Source of the DNA: Byssochlamys sp. IMV 00236
Taxonomy: Eukaryota; Ascomycota; Eurotiomycetes; Eurotiales; Thermoascaceae
DNA length: 40,345 nucleotides
Assembly: GCA_001931875.2 (NCBI GenBank)
Contig: MSJH02000634.1
Span: forward strand, 1-40,345
Direction: 5' to 3'
Shown here: piece after piece, positions 9,538 to 22,520 of the stretch
Layout: each line of letters starts with the position of its first letter
Position numbering within the stretch: the stretch's first letter is position 1
Made by a program: the position numbers and the translations under genes
The notes under the pieces: generated by a model
Told to the model about the DNA's origin: nothing
The model's database searches: none
The model's input: only the letters and a program-made list of their open reading frames with translations

Positions 9538-12500
9538 GTGTTGGAATGGGGTTTGCTGTCCAGGATCTCCACCAGGATAAGGTCAATGAGGTTCGGTTGG
9601 GCGATAAACTGCAAGTTCACAGTAATTAACAGTCGAAAGACTGAGCACAGAGCAGTAGAGTCCCCGCGACAAAGGATGATGATGGATAAGGGAGGAGGAG
9701 GTTAGGGTAGGGCCCGTAACGGGGTGCGACGGCTCTGAAGCTCGCACACTTTAAGGTTGGAGGCCCTTTGAGATCGGGGAGGTTCGTGTGTGACTTGCAC
9801 TCTTTAGGCATGGCGGCGGGTCACGGGCTCCGGGCTACAGCTTGCGGTCGCTGCGTATTCCAAGTTATTACTGCGCCTTGCGGAGGAAATAATATGATTT
9901 TTAATAGCACTACAGTTGGATAGCTATTATCTAGTGTATTAGATTTTTTCATTCTTCACTTGGCTATGCCTCCCTGAACAGTGACACAGGTACAGTATGC
10001 TGGGGAGTGTGATAGTGGTGGTAATACTCCCTGGATCGGCAGAAACATCCTGTTAGAGAGGCTGCATCCCATTATTTATTTCCTCCTAGGCAAGGTCATT
10101 AACTACTCGTCTCTAGCCGATCATCTTATGCAATTTTTACCGAGCTACCTCATATTTCCCAAGCCGGTATCTAGTCCCTTGACTGCTGAGATTATTGCCA
10201 TATCTATATAGCTTCTCGATGAGTATTCAGCACCGATATTGATGTGCATCATGGCGAATAATATATCGTTTCGCTAGCGCTCAACGACAAAGTTACCTAA
10301 CTCGTTTTATTCGATCTTACAGGTCATTGAATGACTAGCAAGCAGGTTAAGCTACTGCTTGCAGTTTACAAATCCTTTTTTACTATGGATGACAGTATAT
10401 TTTCTCCGGAGGTTCTCATCAAACTACTATCTACAGATAAGAGCAATTACATGTAGGATAAATCGTGGATAGATCGATTGGAACCATAAGCAGAATCTCT
10501 ATATGAAAGATATCGAATCTGGTAAATAGCCAAGGTAGGCAGAATGTAGACCTAATCGATTTGCGAGATACCTACTCTAGTTACCAACCCTTCCCTTTCC
10601 TAATGCCTCCCTAAAAGGAGTAATAATACGAGCAGAACAGATAACACCAGACGCGAGGGATGGCATCTAGTTGTTCTCGTTTCGAATAGCCATCCCGGAT
10701 AAGTTAAGATCCCTTCAACTAACTTGCCCCTCTACCTAAGAGAGTAGGCATCTAGCACGGCCGTCAATAGTCTGAGCTTAATTTGCAAAACGATCGTGCT
10801 GATTTCATCACTACTTGGTGGCAGCATCCGGGCCAGATCCGTTGACGGCGCTAACTTAGGCCAGGGTCCAAAAGTTAAGTCAGGCTTGTAATGATAATAA
10901 TACTTATCGATAGCATGACCTGTCATACGAAGTTGACAGTCCCAAACTGCGGGCGGAACGGACGTTTTCCCGCCTCCTTCAGCCTTGTCTTCGTTGAGGA
11001 AGAGGATAATTCTACCTAATTTGTGACTATACATAGTTGGAAGACAGTTCCGCTATAATTGATAAAGGAAAATGAAGGTATCAGTCAGGCACTATGGTGT
11101 TTAAACGCTTATAACCGCATAGTAGATGGAAAAGTAAGCATATACGAGGATGCTATCCAAGCATCACCAGCCAATGATCTCATGACCTCGTAGCAGCGGA
11201 AAGAGGCCCCGTGAAGAATAAATGGGCATTTTTCTGTCAGGATGTCAAAAAAGCAATCGTGGCCAATTAGGCATGCTGTCCAAGACTAAATAAATGACAG
11301 ACCTTGAGGCTCCGCTAAGACAGCCTAGCGCGTGGAGAGGGTTTGGAACTTTTGGGATGGGATGTGGATAAGAATGGGAATGTGGACTCGATACGCAACC
11401 GCGCATCATCCGGGCGATCAAACGCACTATTCTCCAGTAGTAGAGAGAAAATGGCTGTGCCGCAGCGTAAGGGATTTTCTTCAAACGGCAGGTGGTTGGA
11501 AAAAAAAATCGGATCCTTCTTATTTATTGGTTTTTTTCTTTTTCTTTTCGCTTAAGTATGGACTCTGGTCCTATTGCAAAGTGAGGCAACTTTTCTCTTT
11601 CTCTCTTGGATGTATTATCATAGTTAGTACGGGTTCGGTTTCAAAGGAGGACCAGAGCTGAAGGGAAAAGCCACCCTGTAATTTAGCCTGGCACAGCAGA
11701 CAGTCAAGGGCAGCCAGTAGGTAGCCAGTCTATCCTGATCTGATGATGGGATGCATATTATCCAATAATGGGTTTGAAGGCAAGCGGGCAGCTGTGATGG
11801 CTGGTTCTATAGTGCATTGCCCTGCAGCAGCAGCAGCGCCCAGAAGTTTCATGCGTGGACAAGATGCAATCAATGAAAAAACGGGGTTGAAAGGATATGA
11901 GAGTACTGGTTGCGGGATTGTAGGAGACATGGTCATGGCAAGCCAATAATGGCATTATTACTCCTGGGGTGAAGCTGACAGGCAAGCGCACCGTTAAAGC
12001 GTAGGGTCTGGGGCGGGTCGCGGCTCCACGGAAACTGCTTGACTTCTTTCTCCCCAGCACGCATCTTAGAGGGAAGAAAACAGCCGGAGGAATAATAGGA
12101 CAGGCAAACGGACAAACAACCAGATTGACAAGAGAAAAGGAAAACGAAGACCTGTCTACAAGAGCATCAGCTGTCAACCCAGACGGGTGATGGTTGTTGG
12201 CATTATTCGTTCATTCCAGCTCTTCTTCTCTCGCTGCCCCGTTCTCCGCCGAGCCCAAAGTCTCAGGCTAGCTAAGTAGAGTACTACTAACTAACTAACT
12301 AACTACCTCTTCCCTTCCTCTCTCTCTCTCTCTCTCGCTCCCCTCAGATCCAAAACCACAACCAACGCTTGTTGTCCTCTCTCCGGACTCCCTCTCCACC
12401 CCTCTCTTCCTCCCCTTCCGCATTCTTTCTTTCCCTCTGTCCTCCTCGTCTCTCTCTTCCTTCCATTGAAGCCTTCCTGGCTTCTTCTCCTCTTCGATCT

Positions 12501-12631
12501 TGTATTTATTTTCAGGGCCGTCCTGCTCCCGTGCCTCAGGCGGTGTCCTGTGGCTTCTCCAACCTTTCCGCGCTCCGACTTTGCGTCGTGCGAAGTCCCA
12601 CGACGGGAGCTTGATCTGACGACCCATCTCG
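9538..12631. other. long intergenic region with an AT-rich segment
   Basis: About 3.1 kb separates two divergent genes. The first part, to about 9830, is the bud6 promoter side. Roughly 9880-10720 is visibly AT- and TA-rich with frequent stops. One ATG-started 100-codon minus-strand frame (10732-11034) looks somewhat protein-like but matches nothing I know. From about 12180 the sequence becomes the pyrimidine-rich promoter and leader of pbp1, with (CTAA)n and (CT)n runs. No RNA gene was recognised. Confidence 0.5.
12287..12336. repeat. (CTAA)4 and (CT)9 tracts in the pbp1 leader
   Basis: (CTAA)4 plus CTA runs from 12287 to 12305 and (CT)9 from 12318 to 12336, about 300-345 nt upstream of the pbp1 ATG. 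A CT-rich stretch continues to about 12460. CT-rich leaders are common near transcription starts in these fungi; that reading is inference. Confidence 0.7.
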
Positions 12632-15600
12632 ATGGCTTCCACCATCAACTCCTTGCCAGCAGCCAGCAGCGCATCTGGCAATGGCATCAACCCCGCATCC
12701 CAGAATCCCAACAACTCGAGACCTTCTCTACGGACGACGAGCAGCTTGAAAGGGCCCGATGGTGGCCGTCGACAGTCGGGGAGCCCTGTAGATGGGGCGC
12801 AGAGGTACGTGACATGACACTGGAAATATTTCTTGTTCCCTTCAAGAATCTCGTCTTCATGGGACCGTTGCGCCGGAGCACGGCAGTTACTAGTATACGG
12901 ATCGCGTTGCTATCCGCATTACTTTTCTACCATCGCCCTATATCTTTTGTGTACACAGCTGCCTTGCACGTGCCCACAGCAACTTGCCTGGCCCAAGCTT
13001 CGTCGGGCCATAACCAGAGAAACCTTCCCAGTGGCATGGGCGAAGCTGGACAGTACCGTCGACTGGCGCATCTGCCTTCATTTACCTACTGTGATTCCTC
13101 TTTATCCAATTCACTAGCTGACCGATCGCCGCTTCCAGACGAAACAACCCTCCGAAGGCGTGGACCCAAGGGACAAACCCCATCACGCAGAAACCCTCAT
13201 ACCAGCACCAGAACGGGAATGCGTCGCGGCAGAAATTGACTGCATCCTCCAAAGCCATGTCTCAGAAAGAAACCAACACTCCCGATAGCCATGCTCACGA
13301 CCGACTCATCTTCCTTATCACTAGCTTCATCGTGAGCGCTCACCGTCACACCGTTTACGCAGAGGGAACGAGCTAATAATCCCCAGGGTCTCTCCGCTAC
13401 AGTCACCACCAAAAATGGCGATAAATTCACTGGAATCTTCTCTTCCTCGTCCCTAGAACCTAACGACTCCACATTCACACTGAAGATGGTACACCGTCCT
13501 TCGGCTCAGTCTGACCAAACTCGGGCCAATGGGCTGAGTGACGTTGCAAGCCCCTACCTTGGTTCTGCGCCAGATCACAGCATGTCGTTCGACATCAAAG
13601 AAATTGCAGATTTGTCTGTGGCAGAAGTGTCAACGGCGAATATGACCCAGAAGGAGCAAAATGGTGTGTATACGTCTCGAGCGCCAGGTATCGGGTGAAT
13701 CTTTTCTAACTGCACTAGGTGGTGGTGCTGCTGGTTTCCGAACTGATGCCGATATCGCTGGCAACCTTGCTATTCGCGAACGCAACCTCCAACGTTGGGA
13801 GCCTGGCCCGGATACGGACGTCGATCTATCATTAGAGAGCACGAACACGCAGGGTTGGGACCAATTCGAAACGAATGAGAGACTCTTTGGTGCCACAAGC
13901 AACTACGACGAGAACATATATACTACCCGTATCAACCGTTCGGATCCCGCGTATAAGCTGAAAGAGGCAGAGGCAGCACGGATCGCTCGGGAGATCGAGA
14001 GCGGTCAAACGGACAACCCGCATCTGCGAGAGGAACGAGGCCATGTGCCAGAAAATGACGGTCTTGACGAGGAAGAGAAATACAGCGGTGTCCGCCGTGA
14101 TGAATTCTCTCCGCTCCAGTCTGGACAACCAAACAAATACACCCCGCCGGCACGCCGGGCCCCTACTGGACAACCGACCGTGTCCGGGGCTCCTTTCGAC
14201 CCTGCCATCGTCTCAGCACAGCTCGCGCGACCAGACTCTGTTCCGAAGCCTGCTCAGTCAAAGCCGAGTGGTCCCTCGGATAGTGCGCAGTCGACGCAGC
14301 AGCCCCAGCCGGCGAAATCTGTTCCTCCTAAACCAGCCACTGAGGCGGAGCCAAAGACTCTACCGACCAAGCCCGCAGCGACAACTACGGCTACGCAGAA
14401 GCGTCCTGGCGTTGAGAATGCGACGGCAAATGTTGAGGCGGAAGTCTTGGACCATTTCCGACAGTTTGCTAACAGTGAGAAGCTCAAGATGCAAGAACGT
14501 CGCCGCAACCAGGCTTCCTATGACCGTACCCTTAAGCTGAACGAGCTGATGAAGTTCTCCAAGAACTTCAAGCTTTCCACTCCGGTTCCGAAAGACCTGG
14601 TTCCCATCTTAGCTAAGGACCCAAGCAAGCAGGAGGAGATCATCCACAGAGCTCAGCAACAGGCAGAGGAAAAGGGACCAACTAAGACCACACCACCTGC
14701 CACCGAACAGAAGCCAGCTGCCCGCCCTGCAGTACCTGGCCGCTACGATGCTGGCACTGTTCCTCCATCGGCCCCGTCTGATCGTCAGAACTTCAATCGC
14801 GGCCGTCAAGGATTTCCGCCCACTGGCCCACAGATGGGCCCAGCCGGGCGTATGCAGCATCAAACGATGCATCCTGGACGCGCTGGATCCGGCCTACTCA
14901 GTCACCGCCTAGCTGATAACTTGCAGCAGCGAAAGGGCGCAGCGATTGGTAACGTACCCGCTGCATTGCCTCTTCAAGATGCCAAAGCGCAGCCCACCGC
15001 CACTGGGGACCAGTCCGGCGTGTCGAGCCCTGGCAAGGTCCAGACGCCTACATCTGCCGTCTCGACCAAGTTCAATGTGAGGGCAATGGAATTCAAGCCC
15101 AACCCAGCAGCGAGTACTTTTACTCCTGGCTCGAACGTTTCGAGCCCCCAGGTTGGTCTCCGAGGACGTTCAATATCTCGAGCAACCAGTCCATCTGTCT
15201 TTTTCGGTGCGAAAAAGCCACTGCCTGCTGCAGAACGCCCTTCTATCAGCGACAACTTCAACCCCATCAAGCGCATGAAGAAGGAGAACGCGGATCAGGC
15301 GGATAAGGACCACTATGCGTTTAACGGTGGCATCCCTCCGGCGTACAAGACCCCGCCTACTTGGGATGTCGCTCCTGGCAATGAGGAGAAGACATATGCT
15401 GATATGTTCAAGAGCCCTGTCGCCCTGCCATCCATATCGCCTCAGGGCCGCGCTTCTTCTAACCCCCAGCTGCCTCATCAGCATCAGCTTCCTTTCCACC
15501 TTCAAGGAAATCATGCCATGCCCCCTACTTCCGGCCCACCGCACGGCCCTCACCATCTCCATCCCCAGCACCATGCTTCTGGGCCTCCTCATTTCGATGA

Positions 15601-16366
15601 TCACCATCGCATGCAGATGTCTGCCTCTACATCGCAGATGTTTCCGTCACCTCGTCTCCAGCATAGCCATGTTGCCTATCCATCTCCCATGGCTCCGCAT
15701 GCACAGCTGGCATTCGGCCAGCCGATGCCTCAATTTTACATGAACCAAGGGGCCCCGCAGCCTGCCCACATGCGGCACTATCCTGGCGCACCGCAGTTTG
15801 TGAATCCGCAGGCCATGGGAGCTCCAATGATGGTCCAGCAGCCCTCGAGTGGTCCGTACATGGGAATGCCCCAAGCAATGACCCCTTATACGCCTCAGAT
15901 GCAGATGTACTCTCCTAGCCCTGCCCATGCCTACCCGCAGCATGCCGCGCCGCCTCCTCAGCCGCACAGTGGATATCCCAGTCCCAGCCGAGGGGCCCCG
16001 ATGATGATGCACCAGGGCTCTCAGCCCGGTCAACCGCCGCAGCCCGTGATGTTCATGGCGCCTGGACAGCATGGCCAACCCGTCTATGCGTCTCAGCAGC
16101 CTGGTCACAGTAAGCTTCGCTGAACTCGCTCGTCGTACGGAACGCAAGGTTGCTGATTCTATCTAGTGCCGCCCGTGCGGACAGCCTACCCACAGCAGCA
16201 ACCTTACTTCTCGTCGAGCCCTCATCAGATGCAGCCTTACATGCCTCACCAGCATCGTGCTCCCAGCAATGGCTTCAATCAGATGCCTCCCCATATGCCT
16301 TCTCAGCCTCCTCCCAATCCTGCATCCGCACCTCATCCGCCTGAAGCTGCAGACGAAGTGAAATGA
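12632..16366 (+). CDS. pbp1: Pbp1/ataxin-2 family RNA-binding protein
   Basis: Ataxin-2/Pbp1 binds poly(A)-binding protein, acts in mRNA stability and stress granules, and affects TORC1 in yeast (family knowledge). Five exons (12632-12804, 13139-13331, 13387-13663, 13719-16109, 16167-16366) give 1,077 residues. The N-terminus has SLKGPDGGRRQSGSPVDG, then KAWTQGTNPITQKP. The Lsm domain (about residues 108-190) includes DRLIFLITSFI, then GLSATVTTKNGDKFTGIFSS. The LsmAD domain begins near 215 (GFRTDADIAGNL, then WDQFETNERLFGATSNYDE). KFNVRAMEFKPNP near residue 665 fits a PAM2 motif for poly(A)-binding protein. The C-terminal third is Pro/Gln/His/Met-rich, as expected. The first intron is 334 nt, long for this window. 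The start is the ATG before MASTINSLPAASSASG. Confidence 0.9.
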
Positions 16367-19026
16367 ACCAGATCACGTTAATCCATTTCTTTCCGGAAGC
16401 GTGACGTTCTGCATGGCAACTCTTATGACCCAGTGGCAACGGGCGTCTGATATGCATACCTGACCATTTCTCCTGTCGTTATTGATAGTCTGCATTTAGC
16501 GTGTTGTGATTCCAGCCATTATTTCGAATGTTTTGTTTCCTCTTAACTCTTCTTTCACTGGTCGGGTGACCTTGAGAGTATATCAGCCTTTCGTACACTC
16601 CGCCGAGGGCCCTAGCTGGTGAGTTCATCCGGTGTCGGCTTGGAAAGACTGAAGAAAAGATGCGGTAGAACTGATATACTTTCTCTCTCCATAGGGTTAG
16701 AGTTGGATGAGCAGATAACTCCATGGGTTCAGAATCCATTCAATGGATCCAGCACCGTCGGTCAGATCATTGAGGCGATTGGAATGAATATCACAGTGTC
16801 TGGTGGCACTCGTGAGGAAAATCGGCCCAGGACTAGCGACGAGACGCGGGCAGTGCCGTTGAGTGGTCTCTTGATCTTGGAAACGTTGCGAGCAGTCTCG
16901 TATCCTATCAATATCTTGCGACTTGAGCCACTAGTACGGTATCGTTAAGCTTTGACTAGTGCTGCTTGGTCTAGATTACGAGGCTGATCAACGAAGGGGG
17001 AACAGGCTGCTGGACCCCGTAGTTATTCTTCCTCTGCCAAATATCTATTAGGTAGTCGGGGAATGAGCAGGCGGTGAGATGTGGAGGTGAGGGTGGAAAG
17101 AGAATGCAGCGGTTCTATGATGAACGAGGTTGGTGCGAAAGAATGTGGCTCTCTTTGCAGCGAGATGCAAGTCTTGTGGTGGCTTTCAGGAAGGGAAGTC
17201 TGGTGTGGCGGAAGTAGGAAAGGAGAGCATGCTAGCCAATGCAGTGATTGCTAAGATGCACCTATTCATGGCGTCTACTAGTATCGTAATCTGGTAGGCA
17301 AGTCACAGGAAAACGTAGTTGAACCAAGGGTCTGTTAAATGAGCCATGCTAATGACCTCAAACAAGCTATCTGAGCTATCGATCCAGTCCATCATAACCT
17401 CAAAACTGCAAGTGCAGCACGCCAAAACATCTCCTGTGTCATAGTCAGCGAATAATCAATCTCGAGGCAGTAGCTGATATATGTATATGTAACAGGGGGG
17501 AAGTGTTGAATAATCTCCTCAGGTCTTTTCAGTTTATATTTGGAACATCATTTTTGCCCAAAGCAAGGTAGAAAGTGAAACCGCGGTACTCCACACCCGA
17601 AAGAGGGCAAGAGAACAGTGATGGGACCAGAGTCCACGCGCACGCAACCTGGAAGCAAGAGGAGGTTGAGAAAAGAGGCCTCTTCAAGTGCCAGAGGGAT
17701 TCTCGGACCGATAAGCCATTTTTGTATCACATGTTCACGCTCACTCTCTTCAACAGAGACAAAAAAAAGATACCGAACTTTTGAAATCGAGAGTTGAATT
17801 CCACAGATCCCATTTCCGGAAAGGGGAGAGGCAAGTTTCACAAGGAAATTCCTCATCATTGGGGGACATGTCGGCCACAGCCATTAGTTTCTCGATTCCT
17901 CATGGAAGCAAAGTGGATCAGAAACCCCAGTAAGCGGCCACTTTTTCAGTTTTTTTTTGCTGTACACATGTATCTCCAAGACCTTGCCCCTGATTTCCCC
18001 GTATCTTTTTGAAAGATGAACGAGAGAGAGGGGGGCTCAACTCCGTGGATCTTTCGGAATAGATCTTGTGCCTTTTACTGATCATGTGTTTGCCTTTGGG
18101 ATTGCTTCGCAGAAACGGGGAGGGATTTCATACTCTCAGCTCAGCATTCCCTTTCTCTCAAGGCTGAAAAGAAAAATGAGACGTGAAACAAATGGTAAAG
18201 AACAGGTTGCGGTGTTTCCTGAGAGCCAGGCAGATGCGTCCTTAACCTCTGTTTCTTCTCTTTCTTGAAACCCGGAGTGCTGTCAGACTGTTCTCTTTTC
18301 CGCTTCTGGGGTATGGGTGGCACCTTCGAATCCCACACCTTGCTTGAGCTTGTAATCTGACCTTTTACCAGTGTGACATCATTGGAGATTTGTAGGAGGG
18401 GTGTGATAAGGAAAGGAAATAAGGTCATGTTGAGCAGAGTAAATCGAAGGCTAGTTAGGAGATGTAAGAACCTACCTGAGGAAGAATGATAGTTATCGCG
18501 TGGGTTGGCGTGATATGATGTCCAAATATCATCTGTTGAGAAATATCTTGCTGTATATATCCCAAATCATCATTAGGAGTTAGCGAATATGGCCGGGACC
18601 TTGGCCATGTTGTGTTCGCGGAAATAGAGTGAAGGTGGAAGAAGAGCTCTCTGGATGGCGGCGATAGTGGATTCTGGGGCCAGTTCACACTAAACCACAT
18701 AGATACACTTCTTGCGGCCTCAGGCTGCGATCGAGGGGTCGCGGGAAAGGGGAAATGTTCATGGAGCTGGCCGCGCGACTCGGGTTGCTGGGATTCCACC
18801 ACCGTCTTTACTTTCAAGGCTGGTGAGGAGCTTGTATATCTATTTTCTAAAAATCCTCTAATATACCAAGGGACCTTCTTCCGCCAGCGCTCCAGTCTTC
18901 CTGATCCTCACGTGCGCACTCTTCCGTTGTTGATCTCCCCCATAACTTGAGGGCGGCGCGGAACGCCAGATTGACAATACTACTTATTTCCGACAACGGG
19001 CGAGTTTCCCAGGTCGCCAATAAATA
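16367..19026. other. 2.7-kb intergenic region, no gene seen
   Basis: 3' flank of pbp1, then the promoter side of the SCY1-like gene. Frames of 60-120 codons are scattered on both strands. The longest minus-strand one (18455-18817) begins with TTG and has no recognisable content. I saw no tRNA-like B box, long repeat or inverted repeat. Confidence 0.5.
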
Positions 19027-21863
19027 ATGGATTTTCTGAAATCCGCCGTCGCATCGGCAATCGCTAAGGGGAGCTCGTTCCCTTATTCTCTTGGAGACCG
19101 GGTAGATAATGGAGAGTCCATTTGGACACTGCATAACGCCACGAAACGGGTATGTTCTTTTCTACTATACAACGCGCAGTTGCACCCCCTGCCTGTTTAA
19201 ATGCGGAATAATGGACTGACTTTTAATTAATAATTTATAGGATGACGGCTCCTCATGCAGCGTATTTACATTCGATATTGCGGCAAATAAATCTCGACTT
19301 CCGCTGGCGAAAAACGCAGCACGGAAATTGCGGACATTGAGGCATCCGGGCGTGATAAAGGTGTTGGATACGATTGAGGTAGGCTGCGAAGATCACGCGG
19401 ACTGGCCACTGCTTGGTCTATGGAGTTTTGGAAGAGTACTAAGAAGGGTAATAGACGGATGCCAATATCTACATCATCACGGAACGAGTTGCGCCATTGT
19501 CCTGGCCTGTCAAACGGAGGAGTCTCAGCGAAGAGACGGCCAAGTGGGGGTTATATACGGTTGCGGTGAGTGGAAGGGAATCCTCTGTGTGCTACTGGGT
19601 TGCGACTGACAGGCCGCTATAGTCCACGCTTAAATTTATCAACGATGATGCAGCTTCAGTCCACGGTAGCGTGCGCGTGTCTTCGGTATTCACAAGCGAG
19701 AGCGGAGAATGGAAGCTCGGGGGGTTCGACGTGTTGAGTTCTATGAAGGAGGACGGTGCGGTGATATATGTTAGTCCAATTCCAACATCGGACAGAGGCC
19801 TTTTTTACGTCAAGTTCGCTAGCTTACACAAACAACAGACGTATGGTAGCCTCGTCCCCGATGCAGCAAGATACACGCCGCCGGAAGTGAATAAGGGAGG
19901 TTGGGAGGCTATCAAGAGTAACCCTCTTGCGGCTGTTGATGCTTACGGCCTCGGCATCCTGATATTCGAGGTATTTAACGGTAGCTTTACGGGCGCAGAC
20001 CAGGTGGGCAAGACGACGAACATACCACCGAGCATGCACCAAAGCTACAGGAGATTATGTACTGCGAACCCCAAAATACGGCTGAGCCCAGGGAACTTTG
20101 TTGAGCAAGGAAAGAGGAGTGGCGGATTCTTTGAGACGCCACTGATCCGCTTGACAGAAGATATCGAAAGCTTGGGGTTGAAAAATGATGCCGAACGCGA
20201 GGAGTTTATCAAGTATGTATCAGTCATGGTCCAGATCTTTATGGAATATGACTGACTGGTTCAGTGAACTCGACGAGTTATCTGATGACTTCCCAGAGGA
20301 GTTCTTCAAGATGAAGGTCCTTCCGGAACTCCTCAAGTCCGTCGAGTTTGGCGGTGGCGGCCCCAAAGTTCTTGGGGCTATCATCAAGATCGGTACGAAG
20401 CTTACAGCTGACGAGTACTCGGCGAAACTCACGCCTGTGATTGTCCGCTTATTTGCAAATCCCGATCGAGCGATCCGAGTTTGTCTACTGGATAATCTAC
20501 CGTTGATGATTGATAATATACCGCAGAGGATTGTCAATGACAAAATCTTCCCGCAAATGGTAAGTCTATCGGGTTTAATATCGACATGTTGTACTGATGC
20601 CTGTAGACGTCTGGATTCACGGATGTTGCACCCGCCGTTAGAGAACAGACTGTCAAGGCTGTATTGGCAGTCATTGGGAAGCTCTCAGACCGCACGATCA
20701 ATGGCGACTTGCTGAAGTTCCTGGCGCGTACGGCCAATGATGAACAACCTGGCATCCGAACAAATACGACCATTTGTCTCGGAAAGATAGCCAAAAACTT
20801 GGGCCAGAGTGTACGTTTCCCTGATTGTGTAAGTCTTGTCAATACTGACCACGACCGTAGACACGTTCGAAAGTCCTTATTGCCGCTTTCTCGCGCTCGC
20901 TCAGAGACCCTTTCGTGCACGCACGCAATGCCGGCCTGCTCGCTCTCGGTGCGACTCTGGAGTACTTCACCCCAGAGGACGCTGCAGGCAAGATCCTGCC
21001 CGCTGTTTGCCCAGCGCTGCTCGACAAGGAAAAGTAAGATTCGATCGCCTGTTATTAGATATCACTTACTTAAATCGAACAGGCTTATCCGAGACCAGGC
21101 GAATAAGACTGTCGACTTGTATCTACAGCATATTCGAAAGGAAGCGAACAAGATGCCTGACACGACACTTCCACCACCCGGAGCTACGGAGCATGTCAAC
21201 AACGCAGCTCGCATAGGGACATCTAACGACACCTCTTGGGCTGGCTGGGCGATCTCCTCCTTCACGAACAAGGTCACTGCGACCAAGGGCGAAATCCAGA
21301 CTACCAATGGTGATAAGGCTGCCGTAGCAGAACCTGTCCGCCCAGCATCCGTGCCTCGCCCAGCAAAGTCCACTTTGGAAGTACCGTTGGTTCAGCCACA
21401 GCAACCTACAACCCCGTCCCTTGGACGCTCTTTATCGGATCAACCAGTGACAGCACCTCGAGAAGAGGAAGAGGCCGACGATGTCTACGACGCGTGGGGT
21501 GCTATGGACGATGACGATGACGGAGCAGAGCAGACAGGCGATAACCTCCTCGATGCAACAGCAACCCCCAAGGATACCCTGAGCCCTGCTTCAACGAGGC
21601 CAACCACTGCAGCTTTTGATGACGGCGGCGAACCTGATTTTGCTGGCTGGCTGGCAGCGCAGTCGAAAGCCAAGGCGAAGAAGCCATTGCCCAAGGGCCT
21701 AAGCAAATCGTCATCGACCAAGGAAATCCCTTCACGGCCAGCAACTACATCGCGGACCGCGAGTACCAATGCAATCAAGACGAAACCCGTAGCAGCGCCC
21801 AAGAAAATCGATACGAAGCCCAAGGACGAAGCCGAGGATGACGACTGGGGAGCGTGGGACTAG
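19027..21863 (+). CDS. scy1: SCY1-like pseudokinase (SCYL1/Cex1 family)
   Basis: SCYL1/Cex1 proteins act in COPI retrograde traffic and tRNA export (family knowledge). Nine exons (19027-19149, 19241-19378, 19455-19565, 19623-19769, 19839-20212, 20265-20559, 20607-20810, 20861-21033, 21083-21863) give 781 residues. The kinase-like domain (about 1-290) has lost the catalytic motifs: HRD is replaced by VHGSVRVSS and DFG by GGF in WKLGGFDVLSS. HEAT-like repeats follow, with FKMKVLPELLKSVEFGGGGP, RLFANPDRAIRVCLLDNLP and REQTVKAVLAVIGKLSDRT. The tail (from about 560) is disordered, with acidic Trp motifs: DAWGAMDDDDD, DFAGWLA and the final DDDWGAWD. Each junction restores family sequence, for example TDANIYIITERVAPL. 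The start MDFLKSAVASAIAKGSSFPY matches the family N-terminus. Confidence 0.9.
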
Positions 21864-22520
21864 AGAACTTCTGGTGCGGTAGATCGTCATGGACGGGTTT
21901 CTTTATACTAGATCTGGTCTTCAGCTTGGATTCCGTACCGGGTCTTTGCATATAGCTTCTTTATCGGCATCGAGCGTGGAGTTTGGCGCGATTGTTCCGT
22001 TTGGCGTGAGTTTGGTGACATTTATGTTGGTCCCGAATATAATACCATAATAGTATAGATCTATTCCCGCTTGGTAACAATGTCTATCGAAGTCTACTGC
22101 GAATGGCACCCACTGGCTCCATCCTGAATGTTCATTCTCCAGGTTTCGCCTACACAGTTAATGAATTACACCTTAACATGGGGTTTGGCCCCCATGTCAT
22201 CGGGCTAAATCGAGTTAGCTGCGGCTGCATGGCTCGGACAAGTCTGATAGCGACACTCCGATCGATCTTCTTTCAGCTGTCAACTTCCCCGACAGCATCT
22301 ATCTTGGTGCTTATTGTTGGCGAAGCTTTATCTGTCTTGTATGTGCAGGTCGTGCTGTGTCCTCTCTTGATGAATCGGGACAAGGCTGCCTTCTAGGCTC
22401 TCTTCTCCCCACGCGAAACTTGTATAATCTCAACTTCTCGGGTCTCTGGGCTTATCCATCTCCTCTCAGCTAATCCTAAACCTCGTGGAGTAATATCATT
22501 TGAATTTCTATCTAATCATC
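21864..22520. other. intergenic, SCY1-like 3' flank and next promoter
   Basis: Two tandem plus-strand genes flank this stretch. A 97-codon plus-strand frame (22103-22396) has an ordinary composition and no recognisable domain, and I do not call it. No repeats stand out. Confidence 0.45.

Noticed and set aside
11758..12177. 139-codon minus-strand frame in the pbp1 upstream region
   Set aside because: No recognisable domain, low-complexity Cys run from a CAG repeat, and an overlapping frame on the other strand.
12466..13239. 257-codon plus-strand frame overlapping the pbp1 start
   Set aside because: It opens with TTG and has no ATG until past the pbp1 start. It runs across the pbp1 exon 1, intron and exon 2 in another frame, where the Pbp1 sequence is clearly conserved.
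15647..16147. 166-codon minus-strand frame
   Set aside because: Antisense to the Pro/Gln/His-rich part of pbp1. Its Arg/His-rich composition is the expected shadow.
18455..18817. 120-codon minus-strand frame upstream of the SCY1-like gene
   Set aside because: Begins with TTG, no domain. A donor-like GTAGGT near its end leads only to an implausibly short 25-nt intron.
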